A DNA stretch of 64,000 nucleotides from Ruminococcus sp. AF31-8BH (GTDB taxonomy: Bacteria > Bacillota > Clostridia > Lachnospirales > Lachnospiraceae). The notes below the pieces were generated by a model that did not search any database, was not told the DNA's origin, and saw nothing but the letters and a program-made list of their open reading frames with translations. Of this stretch, positions 16,407-25,321 are shown one piece after another (position 1 is the stretch's first letter; every line of letters starts with the position of its first letter). The position numbers and the translations under genes were made by a program. Location: contig NZ_QTVN01000007.1 of assembly GCF_003460605.1 (NCBI RefSeq), forward strand, positions 62,001-126,000. The letters run 5' to 3'.

Positions 16407-18151
16407 TTCTACAGGCTTTGGAAGAGTATTATGAAAATCTTCTCCAGCAAGGAAAAGTGGCAAAAGCAGGATGGTGTCAGGCTAAAGTGTCACACGTAAT
16501 TGAATTGAATGAGGACGGAACAATAAAAGGAATAGTCTCTTTGAAACAAGAAGAGGAAAGAGGGAAAAAGAAAGTCTTAATTGCTCCAATGCTTTTCGTT
16601 CCTGAGATGGTTATAAGATCTTCTGGAATCTCTGCAAATTTCTTGTGTGATAATGCGAAATATCTGCTTGGAATAGATGAAGATGGAACAAAATCAAGAA
16701 TAATGGATTGCTTTTTGGCAGCAAAGGATAAGCATCTATCAATTTTAGGTAAAGGAAAAGGTGCAATGGCAAAAGCTATCTGTGCTTATTTTAGAAACTG
16801 GAATCCGAAAACTGCAAAAGAGAATCCGATTTTAAGAGAATATTGGGAAGAGTTGAATGAGGGTGGGAACATTATTTTTGGCATGAGAGCTTTGGAGGCG
16901 CAAGAAGACGATGAAATAAAAGCTTTATGGGAAGAAGCGAGAAATGCAGAAAGCAACGATCAGCAAGGAATCTGTCTGGTAACCGGACAGAGAACGGATA
17001 TTTCACGTATTCATAAAGGGATAAAAGGGGTTCCGGGAGCACAGTCAAGTGGAGCTGCACTGGTTTCATTTAATGCACCGGCTTTCGAATCTTATGGCAA
17101 AGAACAAAGTTATAATGCACCGGTTGGTAAATATGCAGAGTTTGCATATACAACAGCACTCAACTATTTACTCAATCAAAGAGAATACTGTTTTCCGTTA
17201 GGCGATTCAATGATTGTATTCTGGGCAGAATCCGGAAAAGAAGAATATCAGAAAACTTTTATGTCATGGATGAATCCGCAAGTGGATAATCAAGAGGAAA
17301 TGAAAAAACTGTTCGGAAATCTGCAAAGAGGTATAAGGGTAGATGTGCAAGATATCCAGTTAAACATGGAGCAAAAATTCTATATTCTTTGTCTGGCACC
17401 AAATGTAGCAAGGCTTTCTGTGCGCTTTTTTTATCAAAATTCATTTGGTAATATTATGGAGAATTTGTCCAAGCATTATCAGAGAATGGAGATTGTAAAA
17501 CCTGCCTGGGTGGAATTGGACTATTTAGGTATTCAAAAAATGTTATTTGAAACGGTCAATCAAAAGTCAAAAGATAAAACTCCGATTCCCAGTATGGCGG
17601 CAATGGTGTTAAATGCAGTTCTTCAGAATAATAGATATCCGGCAACCTTGTATACTGATACATTGATTCGAATCCGTTCAGAACAGGGGAACATTACATG
17701 TGGAAGAGCGGCGATTATAAAAGCAGTTTTAATGAAGAATTACAATTGGAAGGAAGGCGAAAAATTCATGGGATTGAACGAGGATTGCAAAGAGACAGCT
17801 TATGTTCTTGGAAGATTGTTCGCGGTATTGGAATTTATTCAAAGAGAGGCGAATCCAGGAATTAATGCTACCATCAGAGATCGGTACTTTAATTCTGCCT
17901 GTGCAACACCGGCATCTGTATTCCCTATATTAATCAAATTAAAAAACAGTCATATGAAAAAAATAGAAAGGGAATCAGCAGGAACGAAGGTGTATTATGA
18001 AAAGCTGTTAACTGAACTTATAGGTAAAATAGAATTGTCTGAGAAAATGCAGGGATTTCCAAGTCGTCTTTCACTGGAAGAACAGGGGAAATTTATGCTG
18101 GGGTATTATCATCAGGTGCAGAAAAGGTACGAGAAGAAGGAGGAGAAGTAA
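16403..18151 (+). CDS. cas8c: Type I-C Cascade large subunit Cas8c (Csd1)
   Basis: 582 residues, the usual Csd1 size, starting MILQALEEYYENLLQQGK. Typical central motifs are visible: CLVTGQRTDISRIHKGIKGVPGAQSSGAALVSFN, AFESYGKEQSYNAPVG, and the C-terminal LGRLFAVLEFIQREANPG and RYFNSACATPASVFP. Cas8c recognises the PAM and anchors the complex on DNA; its 3' part usually also yields the small subunit Cas11c from an internal start. It overlaps cas5c by 4 bases, and its stop is immediately followed by the cas7 start, so all three Cascade genes are tightly coupled. Confidence 0.94.
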   Translation: MILQALEEYYENLLQQGKVAKAGWCQAKVSHVIELNEDGTIKGIVSLKQEEERGKKKVLIAPMLFVPEMVIRSSGISANFLCDNAKYLLGIDEDGTKSRIMDCFLAAKDKHLSILGKGKGAMAKAICAYFRNWNPKTAKENPILREYWEELNEGGNIIFGMRALEAQEDDEIKALWEEARNAESNDQQGICLVTGQRTDISRIHKGIKGVPGAQSSGAALVSFNAPAFESYGKEQSYNAPVGKYAEFAYTTALNYLLNQREYCFPLGDSMIVFWAESGKEEYQKTFMSWMNPQVDNQEEMKKLFGNLQRGIRVDVQDIQLNMEQKFYILCLAPNVARLSVRFFYQNSFGNIMENLSKHYQRMEIVKPAWVELDYLGIQKMLFETVNQKSKDKTPIPSMAAMVLNAVLQNNRYPATLYTDTLIRIRSEQGNITCGRAAIIKAVLMKNYNWKEGEKFMGLNEDCKETAYVLGRLFAVLEFIQREANPGINATIRDRYFNSACATPASVFPILIKLKNSHMKKIERESAGTKVYYEKLLTELIGKIELSEKMQGFPSRLSLEEQGKFMLGYYHQVQKRYEKKEEK

Positions 18152-19063
18152 ATGAGCGAAGTAATAAAAAACAGGTATGAGTTTGTAGTATTATTTGATG
18201 TGGAAAACGGAAATCCAAATGGAGATCCTGATGCAGGGAATATGCCAAGAATTGATCCGGAAAGTGGTTTGGGTCTTGTTACGGATGTTTGTATTAAGCG
18301 AAAAATCCGTAATTATATTGAAACAGTCAAAGAAGAGGAGAAAGGGTATAAAATTTATATCAAAGAAGATGCGCCGCTTAACAGAAGTGATCGGGAAGCC
18401 TGTAAAGAACTTGGGGTGGAAGAGAGCGACGATAAAAAGGTAACAGAAGCACTCAAAAAACTTAAGAAAAATGATCCAAATGTAGATCTTAAGTTAAGAG
18501 ATTACATGTGCGAGAATTTTTATGATATTCGTACATTTGGTGCTGTTATGACAACATTTGTCAAAGCTGCTTTGAATTGTGGACAAGTAAGAGGACCTGT
18601 GCAGATTGGTTTTGCCAGAAGTATTGATCCGATCATCAGTCAGGAAGTGACTATTACAAGAGTGGCGATTACAACAGAGAAAGATGCTGAAAATAAGAGC
18701 ACAGAGATGGGAAGAAAATGTATAGTTCCATATGGACTATATCGAGTAGAAGGATATATTTCTGCAAATCTGGCGAGAAAGGTAACAGGATTTTCAGAGG
18801 ATGATCTGGAGCTTTTATGGGATGCTATTATTAATATGTTTGAAAATGATCATTCAGCTGCAAGGGGAAAAATGGCAGTACGAGAACTGATTGTATTTAA
18901 ACACAGTAAAGAATTAGGAGACTGTCCGGCATATAAGCTGTTTGATGCAGTGGAAGTATCAAAAAAGGAGGATGTGGAGTATCCGAGAAAATACCAGGAT
19001 TATAAAGTGTGTGTTCATGAAGAAACGATTCCGGATTCAGTTGAAGTGAAAAGGATGATTTGA
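18152..19063 (+). CDS. cas7c: Type I-C Cascade backbone protein Cas7c (Csd2)
   Basis: 303 residues with the Csd2 N-terminus RYEFVVLFDVENGNPNGDPD, then DIRTFGAVMTTF and GQVRGPVQIGFARSIDPI, and the C-terminal NDHSAARGKMAVRELIVF. It forms the helical backbone along the crRNA. Length and motifs are complete. It starts directly after the cas8c stop behind an AAGGAGGAGA site and overlaps the cas4 start by one base. Confidence 0.95.
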   Translation: MSEVIKNRYEFVVLFDVENGNPNGDPDAGNMPRIDPESGLGLVTDVCIKRKIRNYIETVKEEEKGYKIYIKEDAPLNRSDREACKELGVEESDDKKVTEALKKLKKNDPNVDLKLRDYMCENFYDIRTFGAVMTTFVKAALNCGQVRGPVQIGFARSIDPIISQEVTITRVAITTEKDAENKSTEMGRKCIVPYGLYRVEGYISANLARKVTGFSEDDLELLWDAIINMFENDHSAARGKMAVRELIVFKHSKELGDCPAYKLFDAVEVSKKEDVEYPRKYQDYKVCVHEETIPDSVEVKRMI

Positions 19064-19728
19064 TGGAATATAAAGAAGATGACTATTTGATGTTGTCGGG
19101 AATACAACATTTTAAATTTTGCCGGAGGCAGTGGGCATTAATTCATATCGAACAACAATGGGCTGAAAATGTTCATACAGTTATTGGTGAGTTGATGCAT
19201 AAAAAAGTGCATGATCCGATGAGTAAAGAAAAACGAAAAGATACCATTATTGTAAGAGCTCTTCCAATAGCATCCAGAAAAATGGGCATTTCAGGAGAGT
19301 GTGATGTTGTAGAATTTCATAAGTGTGAGGATGGTATTTCGTTATTTGGACATCGAGGATTATATTCAGTATTTCCAGTAGAGTATAAAAAAGGAAAACC
19401 CAAAATTACAGAAGAGGACAAACTACAACTTACAGCGCAGGCAATGTGTTTGGAAGAAATGTTTTCGACTGAAATATCAGAAGGGGCAATTTTCTACGGG
19501 GAGACAAGAAGACGAGAAAATGTATTGTTTTCAAAAGAACTAAGAGATGAAGTAAAAGAGTTATTTGATGAAATGCATCAGTATTATAGCAGAGGCTATA
19601 CGCCGAAGGTGAAAACAGGCAAATCATGCAATAGTTGTTCATTAAAAGAAATATGTCTCCCTAAGTTAGAAAAGACGATTTCAGTGACCGCTTATATAAC
19701 GCAGTCATTAAGGGAGGATGCAAGGTGA
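19063..19728 (+). CDS. cas4: CRISPR adaptation nuclease Cas4
   Basis: About 221 residues, RecB-like nuclease with iron-sulfur cluster ligands: a first cysteine in HFKFCRRQWALIH and three near the end in CNSCSLKEICLPK. Nuclease motifs GISGECDVVEF and FPVEYKKGKP are present (the D and ExK catalytic residues). Cas4 selects and trims PAM-containing prespacers together with Cas1-Cas2. The ATG at 19063 overlaps the cas7 stop (TGATG); a TTG one codon earlier is less likely. It overlaps the GTG start of cas1 by 4 bases. Confidence 0.94.
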   Translation: MEYKEDDYLMLSGIQHFKFCRRQWALIHIEQQWAENVHTVIGELMHKKVHDPMSKEKRKDTIIVRALPIASRKMGISGECDVVEFHKCEDGISLFGHRGLYSVFPVEYKKGKPKITEEDKLQLTAQAMCLEEMFSTEISEGAIFYGETRRRENVLFSKELRDEVKELFDEMHQYYSRGYTPKVKTGKSCNSCSLKEICLPKLEKTISVTAYITQSLREDAR

Positions 19729-20756
19729 AAAAATTATTAAATACTTTATATGTGACATCTGAAAATAGTTATTTGGGATTGGAAGGAGAAACGATTGTAG
19801 TATATGACAATCAAACAGAGATTGGGCGGTTGCCATTACATAATTTGGAAGGTATCGTATCATTTGGATATCGGGGAACAAGTCCGGCACTGATGGGTGC
19901 TTGCGCAGAACGGAATATTTCTATATGTTATCTAAGCCCACAAGGAAAGTTTCTGGCAAGGGTATCTGGAAAAACAAGAGGAAATGTTCTTCTGCGTGAA
20001 CAACAATATAAGAGTTGTAAGGATGAAGATATAAGCTTGAAAATTGCAAAAAACTGTATTCTGGGTAAAGTATACAATGCAAGATGGATTTTAGAAAGAT
20101 CCTTACGCGACCATGAAATGCAAATTGATTCAGAACGCGTAAAAAAAGCGTCTTTGCAGCTAAAGGATGCGTTGGAATTAATACAGAATGCAGAGTCAAA
20201 AGAGCAGTTACGAGGGTATGAAGGTGAGGCAGCCAGCATTTATTTTGGTGTTTTTAATGAATTGATATTGCAACAGAAAAAAGATTTTACTTTTAGTGGC
20301 CGTAATAAAAGACCGCCATTAGATAATGTAAATGCGATGCTTTCGTTTGTTTATACCTTATTAACAAATCAAATTGCTTCAGCACTGGAAACTGTTGGTC
20401 TGGATCCATATGTTGGATATCTTCATACAGACCGACCGGGCAGAGTGTCACTGGCTCTTGATTTGATAGAAGAATTTCGAGCCGTTTATGCAGATCGCTT
20501 TGTATTATCCTTGATTAATAAGAAGATTGTAAATGGCAAAAATTTTTCACGAAAAGAAAATGGAGCAGTTTTGATGGATGATGATTTGCGCAAAAAGGTA
20601 TTAGTAGAATGGCAAAATAAAAAGAAAGAGGTTATTACACATCCATTTTTAAAAGAAAAAGTTGAATGGGGAATGCTGCCATATGTACAAGCTATGCTGC
20701 TTGCCAGATATTTGCGCGGTGATTTAGACGGATATCCGGTATTCCTTTGGAAATGA
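19725..20756 (+). CDS. cas1: CRISPR integrase Cas1
   Basis: 343 residues with a GTG start after a GGGAGG site. Conserved elements are GIVSFGYRGTSPALMGACAERNI in the N-terminal beta domain, and in the helical domain GYEGEAASIYFG (catalytic Glu), GYLHTDRPGRVSLALDLIEEFR (catalytic His) and the Asp/Glu cluster after it. All active-site residues appear present, so the adaptation module should be catalytically competent despite the tiny array. Confidence 0.95.
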   Translation: MKKLLNTLYVTSENSYLGLEGETIVVYDNQTEIGRLPLHNLEGIVSFGYRGTSPALMGACAERNISICYLSPQGKFLARVSGKTRGNVLLREQQYKSCKDEDISLKIAKNCILGKVYNARWILERSLRDHEMQIDSERVKKASLQLKDALELIQNAESKEQLRGYEGEAASIYFGVFNELILQQKKDFTFSGRNKRPPLDNVNAMLSFVYTLLTNQIASALETVGLDPYVGYLHTDRPGRVSLALDLIEEFRAVYADRFVLSLINKKIVNGKNFSRKENGAVLMDDDLRKKVLVEWQNKKKEVITHPFLKEKVEWGMLPYVQAMLLARYLRGDLDGYPVFLWK

Positions 20757-20767
20757 GGTAAATTGCT

Positions 20768-21058
20768 ATGCTCGTACTTATCACATATGATGTTAATACA
20801 GAAACTGTATCAGGAAAAAAACGGTTAAGAAAAGTGGCGAAACAATGTGAAAACTATGGCAGACGTGTTCAGAATTCGGTGTTTGAATGTATTTTAGACC
20901 AAGCGCAAAGTGTAGTGTTAAAACAAAGTTTAATTGATATTATTGATGAGAATGTAGATAGTTTACGCTTTTATTATTTAGACAATAAATACCAGACAAA
21001 AGTAGAACATGTTGGAGTTGAACATGGAATTGCGGTAGATCAGCCACTGATTCTATAA
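20768..21058 (+). CDS. cas2: CRISPR adaptation endoribonuclease-like protein Cas2
   Basis: 96 residues with the ferredoxin-like start MLVLITYDVNTETVSGKKRL, RVQNSVFECILD in the middle, and LRFYYLDNKYQTKVEHVGVE at the C-terminus, as usual for type I-C Cas2. It follows cas1 by 11 bases and is the last gene before the leader. Cas2 dimers bridge two Cas1 dimers during spacer integration. Confidence 0.95.
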   Translation: MLVLITYDVNTETVSGKKRLRKVAKQCENYGRRVQNSVFECILDQAQSVVLKQSLIDIIDENVDSLRFYYLDNKYQTKVEHVGVEHGIAVDQPLIL

Positions 21059-21236
21059 ATTACTGGTGCGAATGTGAAGTGCACATAAATTTATAAGGTG
21101 ATTCGCACCAGAAAAATAACTTAAAACTTTAGCTTTAAGTTTATTAATATATTATGCATTAATGGTTAAAGAATTAATTTGAGTAGTATTTGTCAATGTT
21201 TCACAATATAAATTTGAGGATTTGTGAAATATTGCT
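21059..21236 (+). promoter_or_regulatory. CRISPR leader
   Basis: 178 bases, AT-rich, between cas2 and the first repeat. CTGGTGCGAAT (21063-21073) and ATTCGCACCAG (21101-21111) form a perfect 11-bp inverted repeat enclosing GTGCACATAAA, the arrangement typical of type I-C leaders just after cas2. The last 100 bases are AT-rich and would hold the array promoter. The octamer ATTAATAT, which begins the spacer of the repeat-like RNA, also occurs here at 21143-21150. Confidence 0.75.
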
Positions 21237-21400
21237 GTCGCTCCCTTCGCGGGAGCGTGGATTGAAATGATGAAGAATAATTTTGAATTCGGGCTTTTTA
21301 TGGTCGCTCCCTTCGTGGGAGTGCGGATTGAAATCAGTGGAACGGAAGTAACGGAGATGTCATGCTCGGTCGCTCCCTTCATGGGAGCGTGAATTGAAAT
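21237..21400 (+). CRISPR. Short, degenerate type I-C CRISPR array (3 repeats, 2 spacers)
   Basis: Thirty-two-base repeats of the form GTCGCTCCCTTCGCGG... ending GATTGAAAT lie at 21237-21268, 21303-21334 and 21369-21400. Both spacers are 34 bases (21269-21302 and 21335-21368). All three repeats differ: repeat 2 has GTGGGAGTGCGGATT and repeat 3 has ATGGGAGCGTGAATT. In repeat 2 the stem is weakened. Repeat 1, next to the leader, is closest to consensus. The array ends abruptly in unrelated sequence. Confidence 0.95.
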
Positions 21401-21401
21401 A

Positions 21402-21572
21402 TGGGTTTCACAGGCAGAGTTTGCCAGATCCAGAATTGTATTTGATTTTGAAGATTCTTCTGCCCAGGCAGAGGCAGCAAAAAAAATGGAAAAATATGTA
21501 CAGGATAACAGTTTCAAAGGAATATCCCAAACAACCAATATATTGGAGACCAGATATATACCGACACACTAG
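21402..21572 (+). pseudogene. Unrecognised C-terminal coding remnant after the array
   Basis: An open frame of 56 codons without a start runs straight out of the last repeat (WVSQAEFARSRIVFDFEDSS and, later, KYVQDNSFKGISQTTNILET) to a TAG at 21570. Composition and a hydrophilic, helix-like pattern look like genuine protein. No family is recognised. It may be the tail of a gene truncated when the trailing part of the array was lost. The rest of the 492-base stretch to the next gene holds a terminator and the leader of the sensory operon. Confidence 0.3.
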
Positions 21573-21751
21573 TTTCAGAAGAACCAGCCGATGGCCGCAT
21601 TTAGTATATGCAGACGAAAAGTAAAGAACTTTTGGGTTTGAACTTCAAATTTTTAAGTGACAAACATAACTGCCTGTGATATTATAAAAACGATATAGAC
21701 GAAAATGATCAGGAAACAGTCATGCCAATACTGCGTGGGCTTTGGAAGCAG

Positions 21752-21788
21752 GAGAACAGTTCGAAAATATATCGACTGTTCTCTTTTT
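21752..21788 (+). terminator. Terminator-like hairpin before the sensory operon
   Basis: GAGAACAGT (21752-21760) pairs perfectly with ACTGTTCTC (21775-21783), followed by TTTTT. Confidence 0.75.
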
Positions 21789-21892
21789 GCTTTTTAAACA
21801 TTAACACGGTAAAGCTTTGCCTTCGCATAGTGAGACGGCGAAACACCGAAACGCAGACTACTGAACAGTGATAAAATGGAAAGGAACTGGAT

Positions 21893-22732
21893 ATGAGAAA
21901 AAATCGAAAGAGCAGCTCCCATACCCATGGAAATAGAATTTATATTATGGCATTTCTTCTGGCTGGCAGTTTTATACTGGGAGGATGCAGAATAATGAAA
22001 GAAAAAGCAGCAGAAAGTAAACAGCCGGAAATTGTTATCGGAATAGATTACTTCGAACCTTACAGCTATCAGACAAGCGACGGCGAATACAAAGGTGTTG
22101 ATGTGGAGCTTGCCAGGGAAGCCTTTCAGAGGCTGGGATATCAGCCCAGATTTGAGAATATAGTCTGGGAGGACAAGGATGAGCTGCTGGCTGATGGGAC
22201 AATAGACTGTCTGTGGAGCAGCTATTCCATGAACGGAAGAGAAGACAAATATCAGTGGGCAGGACCCTATCTGTACAGCCGTCAGATGGTGGTTGTAAGA
22301 GCCGAGAGTGAAATCCAGACGCTTCAGGAGCTGAAAGGGAAGAGGATTGCAGTGCAGGCTACTACAAAAGCAGAGGATCTTTTTCTTCATAAGATTGAAT
22401 CCGATCTTCCGCAGATGGAGCAGGTAAACTGCTTTTCTACCACAAATGAGCTTTATGCCGCACTTAGGAAAGATTATGCAGATGCAATTGCGGGACATGA
22501 GGCGATGCTTGGCAGCCTGGTGCAGGATGGTGAGGGGGCTTACCGTATGCTAAAGGAGAGTCCTTATAAATCAGAGCTTGGCGTTGCTTTTAAAAAAGGA
22601 ACCCACAAGGAAGCAGCAGCTGATCTTACAGAAACCCTCAAAGAGATGCAGGATGAGGGCATTACAGAAGAAATAGTTTCAAAATACGGATTGGATGCGG
22701 ATGAGATTCTGCCTGAAGGGGAAAGTAAATGA
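21893..22732 (+). CDS. Solute-binding lipoprotein, amino-acid (SBP family 3) type
   Basis: 279 residues. The lipoprotein signal (basic start, hydrophobic helix, [10 protein letters not shown] lipobox with Cys near residue 31) is followed by a family 3 binding fold ([74 protein letters not shown]). It should bind an amino acid-like ligand at the outer membrane face. There is no permease or ATPase gene here; instead it overlaps by 4 bases a hybrid histidine kinase, so it probably presents ligand to the sensor rather than to a transporter. Confidence 0.85.
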   Translation: MRKNRKSSSHTHGNRIYIMAFLLAGSFILGGCRIMKEKAAESKQPEIVIGIDYFEPYSYQTSDGEYKGVDVELAREAFQRLGYQPRFENIVWEDKDELLADGTIDCLWSSYSMNGREDKYQWAGPYLYSRQMVVVRAESEIQTLQELKGKRIAVQATTKAEDLFLHKIESDLPQMEQVNCFSTTNELYAALRKDYADAIAGHEAMLGSLVQDGEGAYRMLKESPYKSELGVAFKKGTHKEAAADLTETLKEMQDEGITEEIVSKYGLDADEILPEGESK

Positions 22733-25305
22733 GCAGAAAGATAAGAAAGCAGATGCAGAAAAAGAGGTTTGATAAAAATGCATGTCTACTGGTGCTTATC
22801 CTGATTTTTTTCGGAATCCTGACCTTTCTTCTGCTGACAGCAAGTGATAATAATAAACTGAATAATACACTAAATGAGACATTTGATTTTGTAAAAACCC
22901 GGATTGAAAGGTATGAGATTTATAATACTAATGACCAGGTAAAGAGTCTGGTACGTCTTATGGACAAAACAACAGAATTAAGCCGGGTCATAGCACAGGA
23001 AGGCAATCTCAGCGAGGAGATGCTGGATGAATATGCAAGGGAACAGCGTCTGACAGGAATCCTTGTACTGGATCAGGACCAGAAGGTGGCAGAACAGACA
23101 GCGAAGGATGGAGATGCCATGCCGCTGTGGCAGAAGCTGATCGAATGTGATTATGTACATGATATTGCTGATCATCCGGAAAAGACCTATACAACCCGTC
23201 TGAGAAATGAAGGAAAGCTTTACGATTTTGCGGCAGTGGCAAGGCAGGACGCAGCAGGAATCCTGATCGCATATGCGCAGAAAGAGGAAGTAAATGAGCT
23301 TAACGGTGATCTGACCATGGCATCGTTGTTTTCCGATTTTCCCTTTGAGATGAATGGAAGTGTTGTAATCTGTGATGATAACAAGGTTGTCAGCACAAAT
23401 AAACAGGAGCTTACTTCTCGCTCTATAGAAGCTGCGAAGAGTCTGCATAAAAACCAATTTAAAGCAGATGTGAATAGAATTGTCCGCCTTCATTCAAAAA
23501 ACGGGATCTGGTATGGGCGTCAGGAGAAGATAAAGGACTACGATGCATATATCTTTTTCCCGAAGTATCAGGTGTACATCACACGGAATACGGTATGTAT
23601 GATTTATGTGCTGCTTGCACTGCTTCTTTTTTCACTTTACCGGGTGAGCAGGAGCAGAACAGAAAAGAGAAGTATCCTTCAGGATCAGAAAAGACTTCGC
23701 GTGATCGATGCACTTGGTCATGCATATTCCTCGATTTCTCTTGTGAATATAAAGACAGAGGAAATCGAGATCGTAAAAGCTTCAAAGAGCATGAAGCCGG
23801 ACCAGAAAGGGGATATGCTTTCCAAAGCACACCAGGAAGAGCTTATAAGGCAGGTTATTGCAGAGCCATTTCAGAAGGCATATCGGGAATTTATCAGTAT
23901 GAGTACTGTGGCAAAGCGTCTGGAGAAACGTGAGATGCTGAGCTTTACAGCTCAGACAGTGGATGAAAGATGGCTGACCATGATCATTGTGCCGCAGGGA
24001 TATGATAAAAACGGGAAACTATGTACCGTTCTGGTTGCAAACCGTGATGCCACAGAGGAAAAAGAGCGTGAGATAGAGCAGGATAAGAACCTGAGAAATG
24101 CACTTGCAGCTGCGGAGCATGCGAACAAGGCGAAAACAGTGTTTCTGAATAATATGTCCCATGATATCCGCACACCCATGAATGCGATCATCGGATTCAC
24201 AGCACTTGCGACAGCACATATTGATAATACAGAGCTTGTTCTGGATTATCTGAAAAAGATCCATACATCTGGCCAGCATCTGCTCAGTCTGATCAATGAT
24301 GTGCTGGATATGAGCAGAATTGAGAGTGGCTCTGTTGAAATTGAATATGCAGCGGTACACCTGCCGGATATTCTGAATGACCTGAAAACGATCATCCATG
24401 GCTCTTCATATTCCAGGCAGCAGAAGCTTACGATTGATACACAGGATATACTCCATGAAGATATTATTACCGACAAGCTGCGTCTGACACAGGTGCTTCT
24501 GAATATAAGCAGCAATGCGGTAAAGTTTACACCGGTCGGTGGCAGGATCAGCATTTGTGTTTCAGAGAAACCATGCAACAAAGATGGATTTACAACCGTG
24601 ATCTTCAGGGTGAAGGATAACGGAAGCGGAATGTCACCGGAGTTCCGAAAGCATGTGTTTGATTCTTTCTCAAGAGAGCATACCGTCACAGAGAATGGAA
24701 TCGGAGGAACCGGTCTTGGAATGGCAATCGCCAAAAATATTGTGGATATGATGGGCGGTACGATCCAGGTCGAAAGTGAAGTAGGAAAAGGAACGGAATT
24801 TATAGTTGCCCTTGAATGCGAAATAGCAGGAGAGGCAGTGAAACAGGAACCGGTTCCGGAGCAGGAAGAACTAATCAAGTGCGAAAATCAGAAGCCTCAT
24901 GCAGAAAGCAAGAGAAACTATAAAGGCAAAAAAGCTCTTCTTGTAGAGGATAATGAGCTGAACCGCGAGATTGCAACCGCGATCATAAAGGAAATTGGTC
25001 TGGATGTGGATATCGCAGAGGATGGCACGGATGCTGTGAATATGATGTCATCTGCAGAAGGCAGAAAATACGATCTGATTTTCATGGATATTCAGATGCC
25101 GAAGATGGATGGATATACTGCAACCAGGGAGATTCGTACGCTGGATGATCCAAAATGCGCAAATATACCGATCATTGCAATGACCGCAAATGCTTTTGAG
25201 GAAGACCGCAAAAAGGCAATCAAGGCAGGTATGAACGGCCATATTGCAAAACCAATCAGTGCAGATGCAATTCTGGAAAATCTGGATCAGATTTTCGGGA
25301 GATAA
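22729..25305 (+). CDS. Hybrid sensor histidine kinase with one receiver domain
   Basis: 858 residues. Membrane helix at about 15-40 ([19 protein letters not shown]), extracytoplasmic sensor (about 45-285), second helix (about 288-305), PAS-like linker, HisKA with [19 protein letters not shown] (H478), HATPase with [14 protein letters not shown] and [14 protein letters not shown], and a C-terminal receiver with [15 protein letters not shown] (D787). No DNA-binding or Hpt domain is attached. The operon position between two binding lipoproteins suggests that they feed it with a ligand signal. Confidence 0.88.
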   Translation: MSRKIRKQMQKKRFDKNACLLVLILIFFGILTFLLLTASDNNKLNNTLNETFDFVKTRIERYEIYNTNDQVKSLVRLMDKTTELSRVIAQEGNLSEEMLDEYAREQRLTGILVLDQDQKVAEQTAKDGDAMPLWQKLIECDYVHDIADHPEKTYTTRLRNEGKLYDFAAVARQDAAGILIAYAQKEEVNELNGDLTMASLFSDFPFEMNGSVVICDDNKVVSTNKQELTSRSIEAAKSLHKNQFKADVNRIVRLHSKNGIWYGRQEKIKDYDAYIFFPKYQVYITRNTVCMIYVLLALLLFSLYRVSRSRTEKRSILQDQKRLRVIDALGHAYSSISLVNIKTEEIEIVKASKSMKPDQKGDMLSKAHQEELIRQVIAEPFQKAYREFISMSTVAKRLEKREMLSFTAQTVDERWLTMIIVPQGYDKNGKLCTVLVANRDATEEKEREIEQDKNLRNALAAAEHANKAKTVFLNNMSHDIRTPMNAIIGFTALATAHIDNTELVLDYLKKIHTSGQHLLSLINDVLDMSRIESGSVEIEYAAVHLPDILNDLKTIIHGSSYSRQQKLTIDTQDILHEDIITDKLRLTQVLLNISSNAVKFTPVGGRISICVSEKPCNKDGFTTVIFRVKDNGSGMSPEFRKHVFDSFSREHTVTENGIGGTGLGMAIAKNIVDMMGGTIQVESEVGKGTEFIVALECEIAGEAVKQEPVPEQEELIKCENQKPHAESKRNYKGKKALLVEDNELNREIATAIIKEIGLDVDIAEDGTDAVNMMSSAEGRKYDLIFMDIQMPKMDGYTATREIRTLDDPKCANIPIIAMTANAFEEDRKKAIKAGMNGHIAKPISADAILENLDQIFGR

Positions 25306-25321
25306 AAAGGGAGGATTCGTA

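Noticed and set aside
21143..21150. ATTAATAT in the CRISPR leader as the true target of the repeat-like RNA
   Set aside because: It is an identical octamer preceded by TTT, but AT-rich octamers are expected in such a leader; recorded as a caveat to the promoter match rather than as an independent target.
21152..21538. Minus-strand reading frame of 128 codons across the CRISPR array
   Set aside because: It contains the repeated pattern ISIHAPxKGAT, which is simply the translation of the type I-C repeat; no gene.
21789..21892. Cyclic di-GMP-I riboswitch before the sensory operon
   Set aside because: The conserved GCAAACC...GAAA and GGGACGCAAAGC core is not present; kept only as an unassigned leader.
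24246..24878. 210-codon minus-strand frame opposite the hybrid kinase
   Set aside because: Antisense shadow of the conserved HisKA/HATPase region; no initiation signal and no domain.
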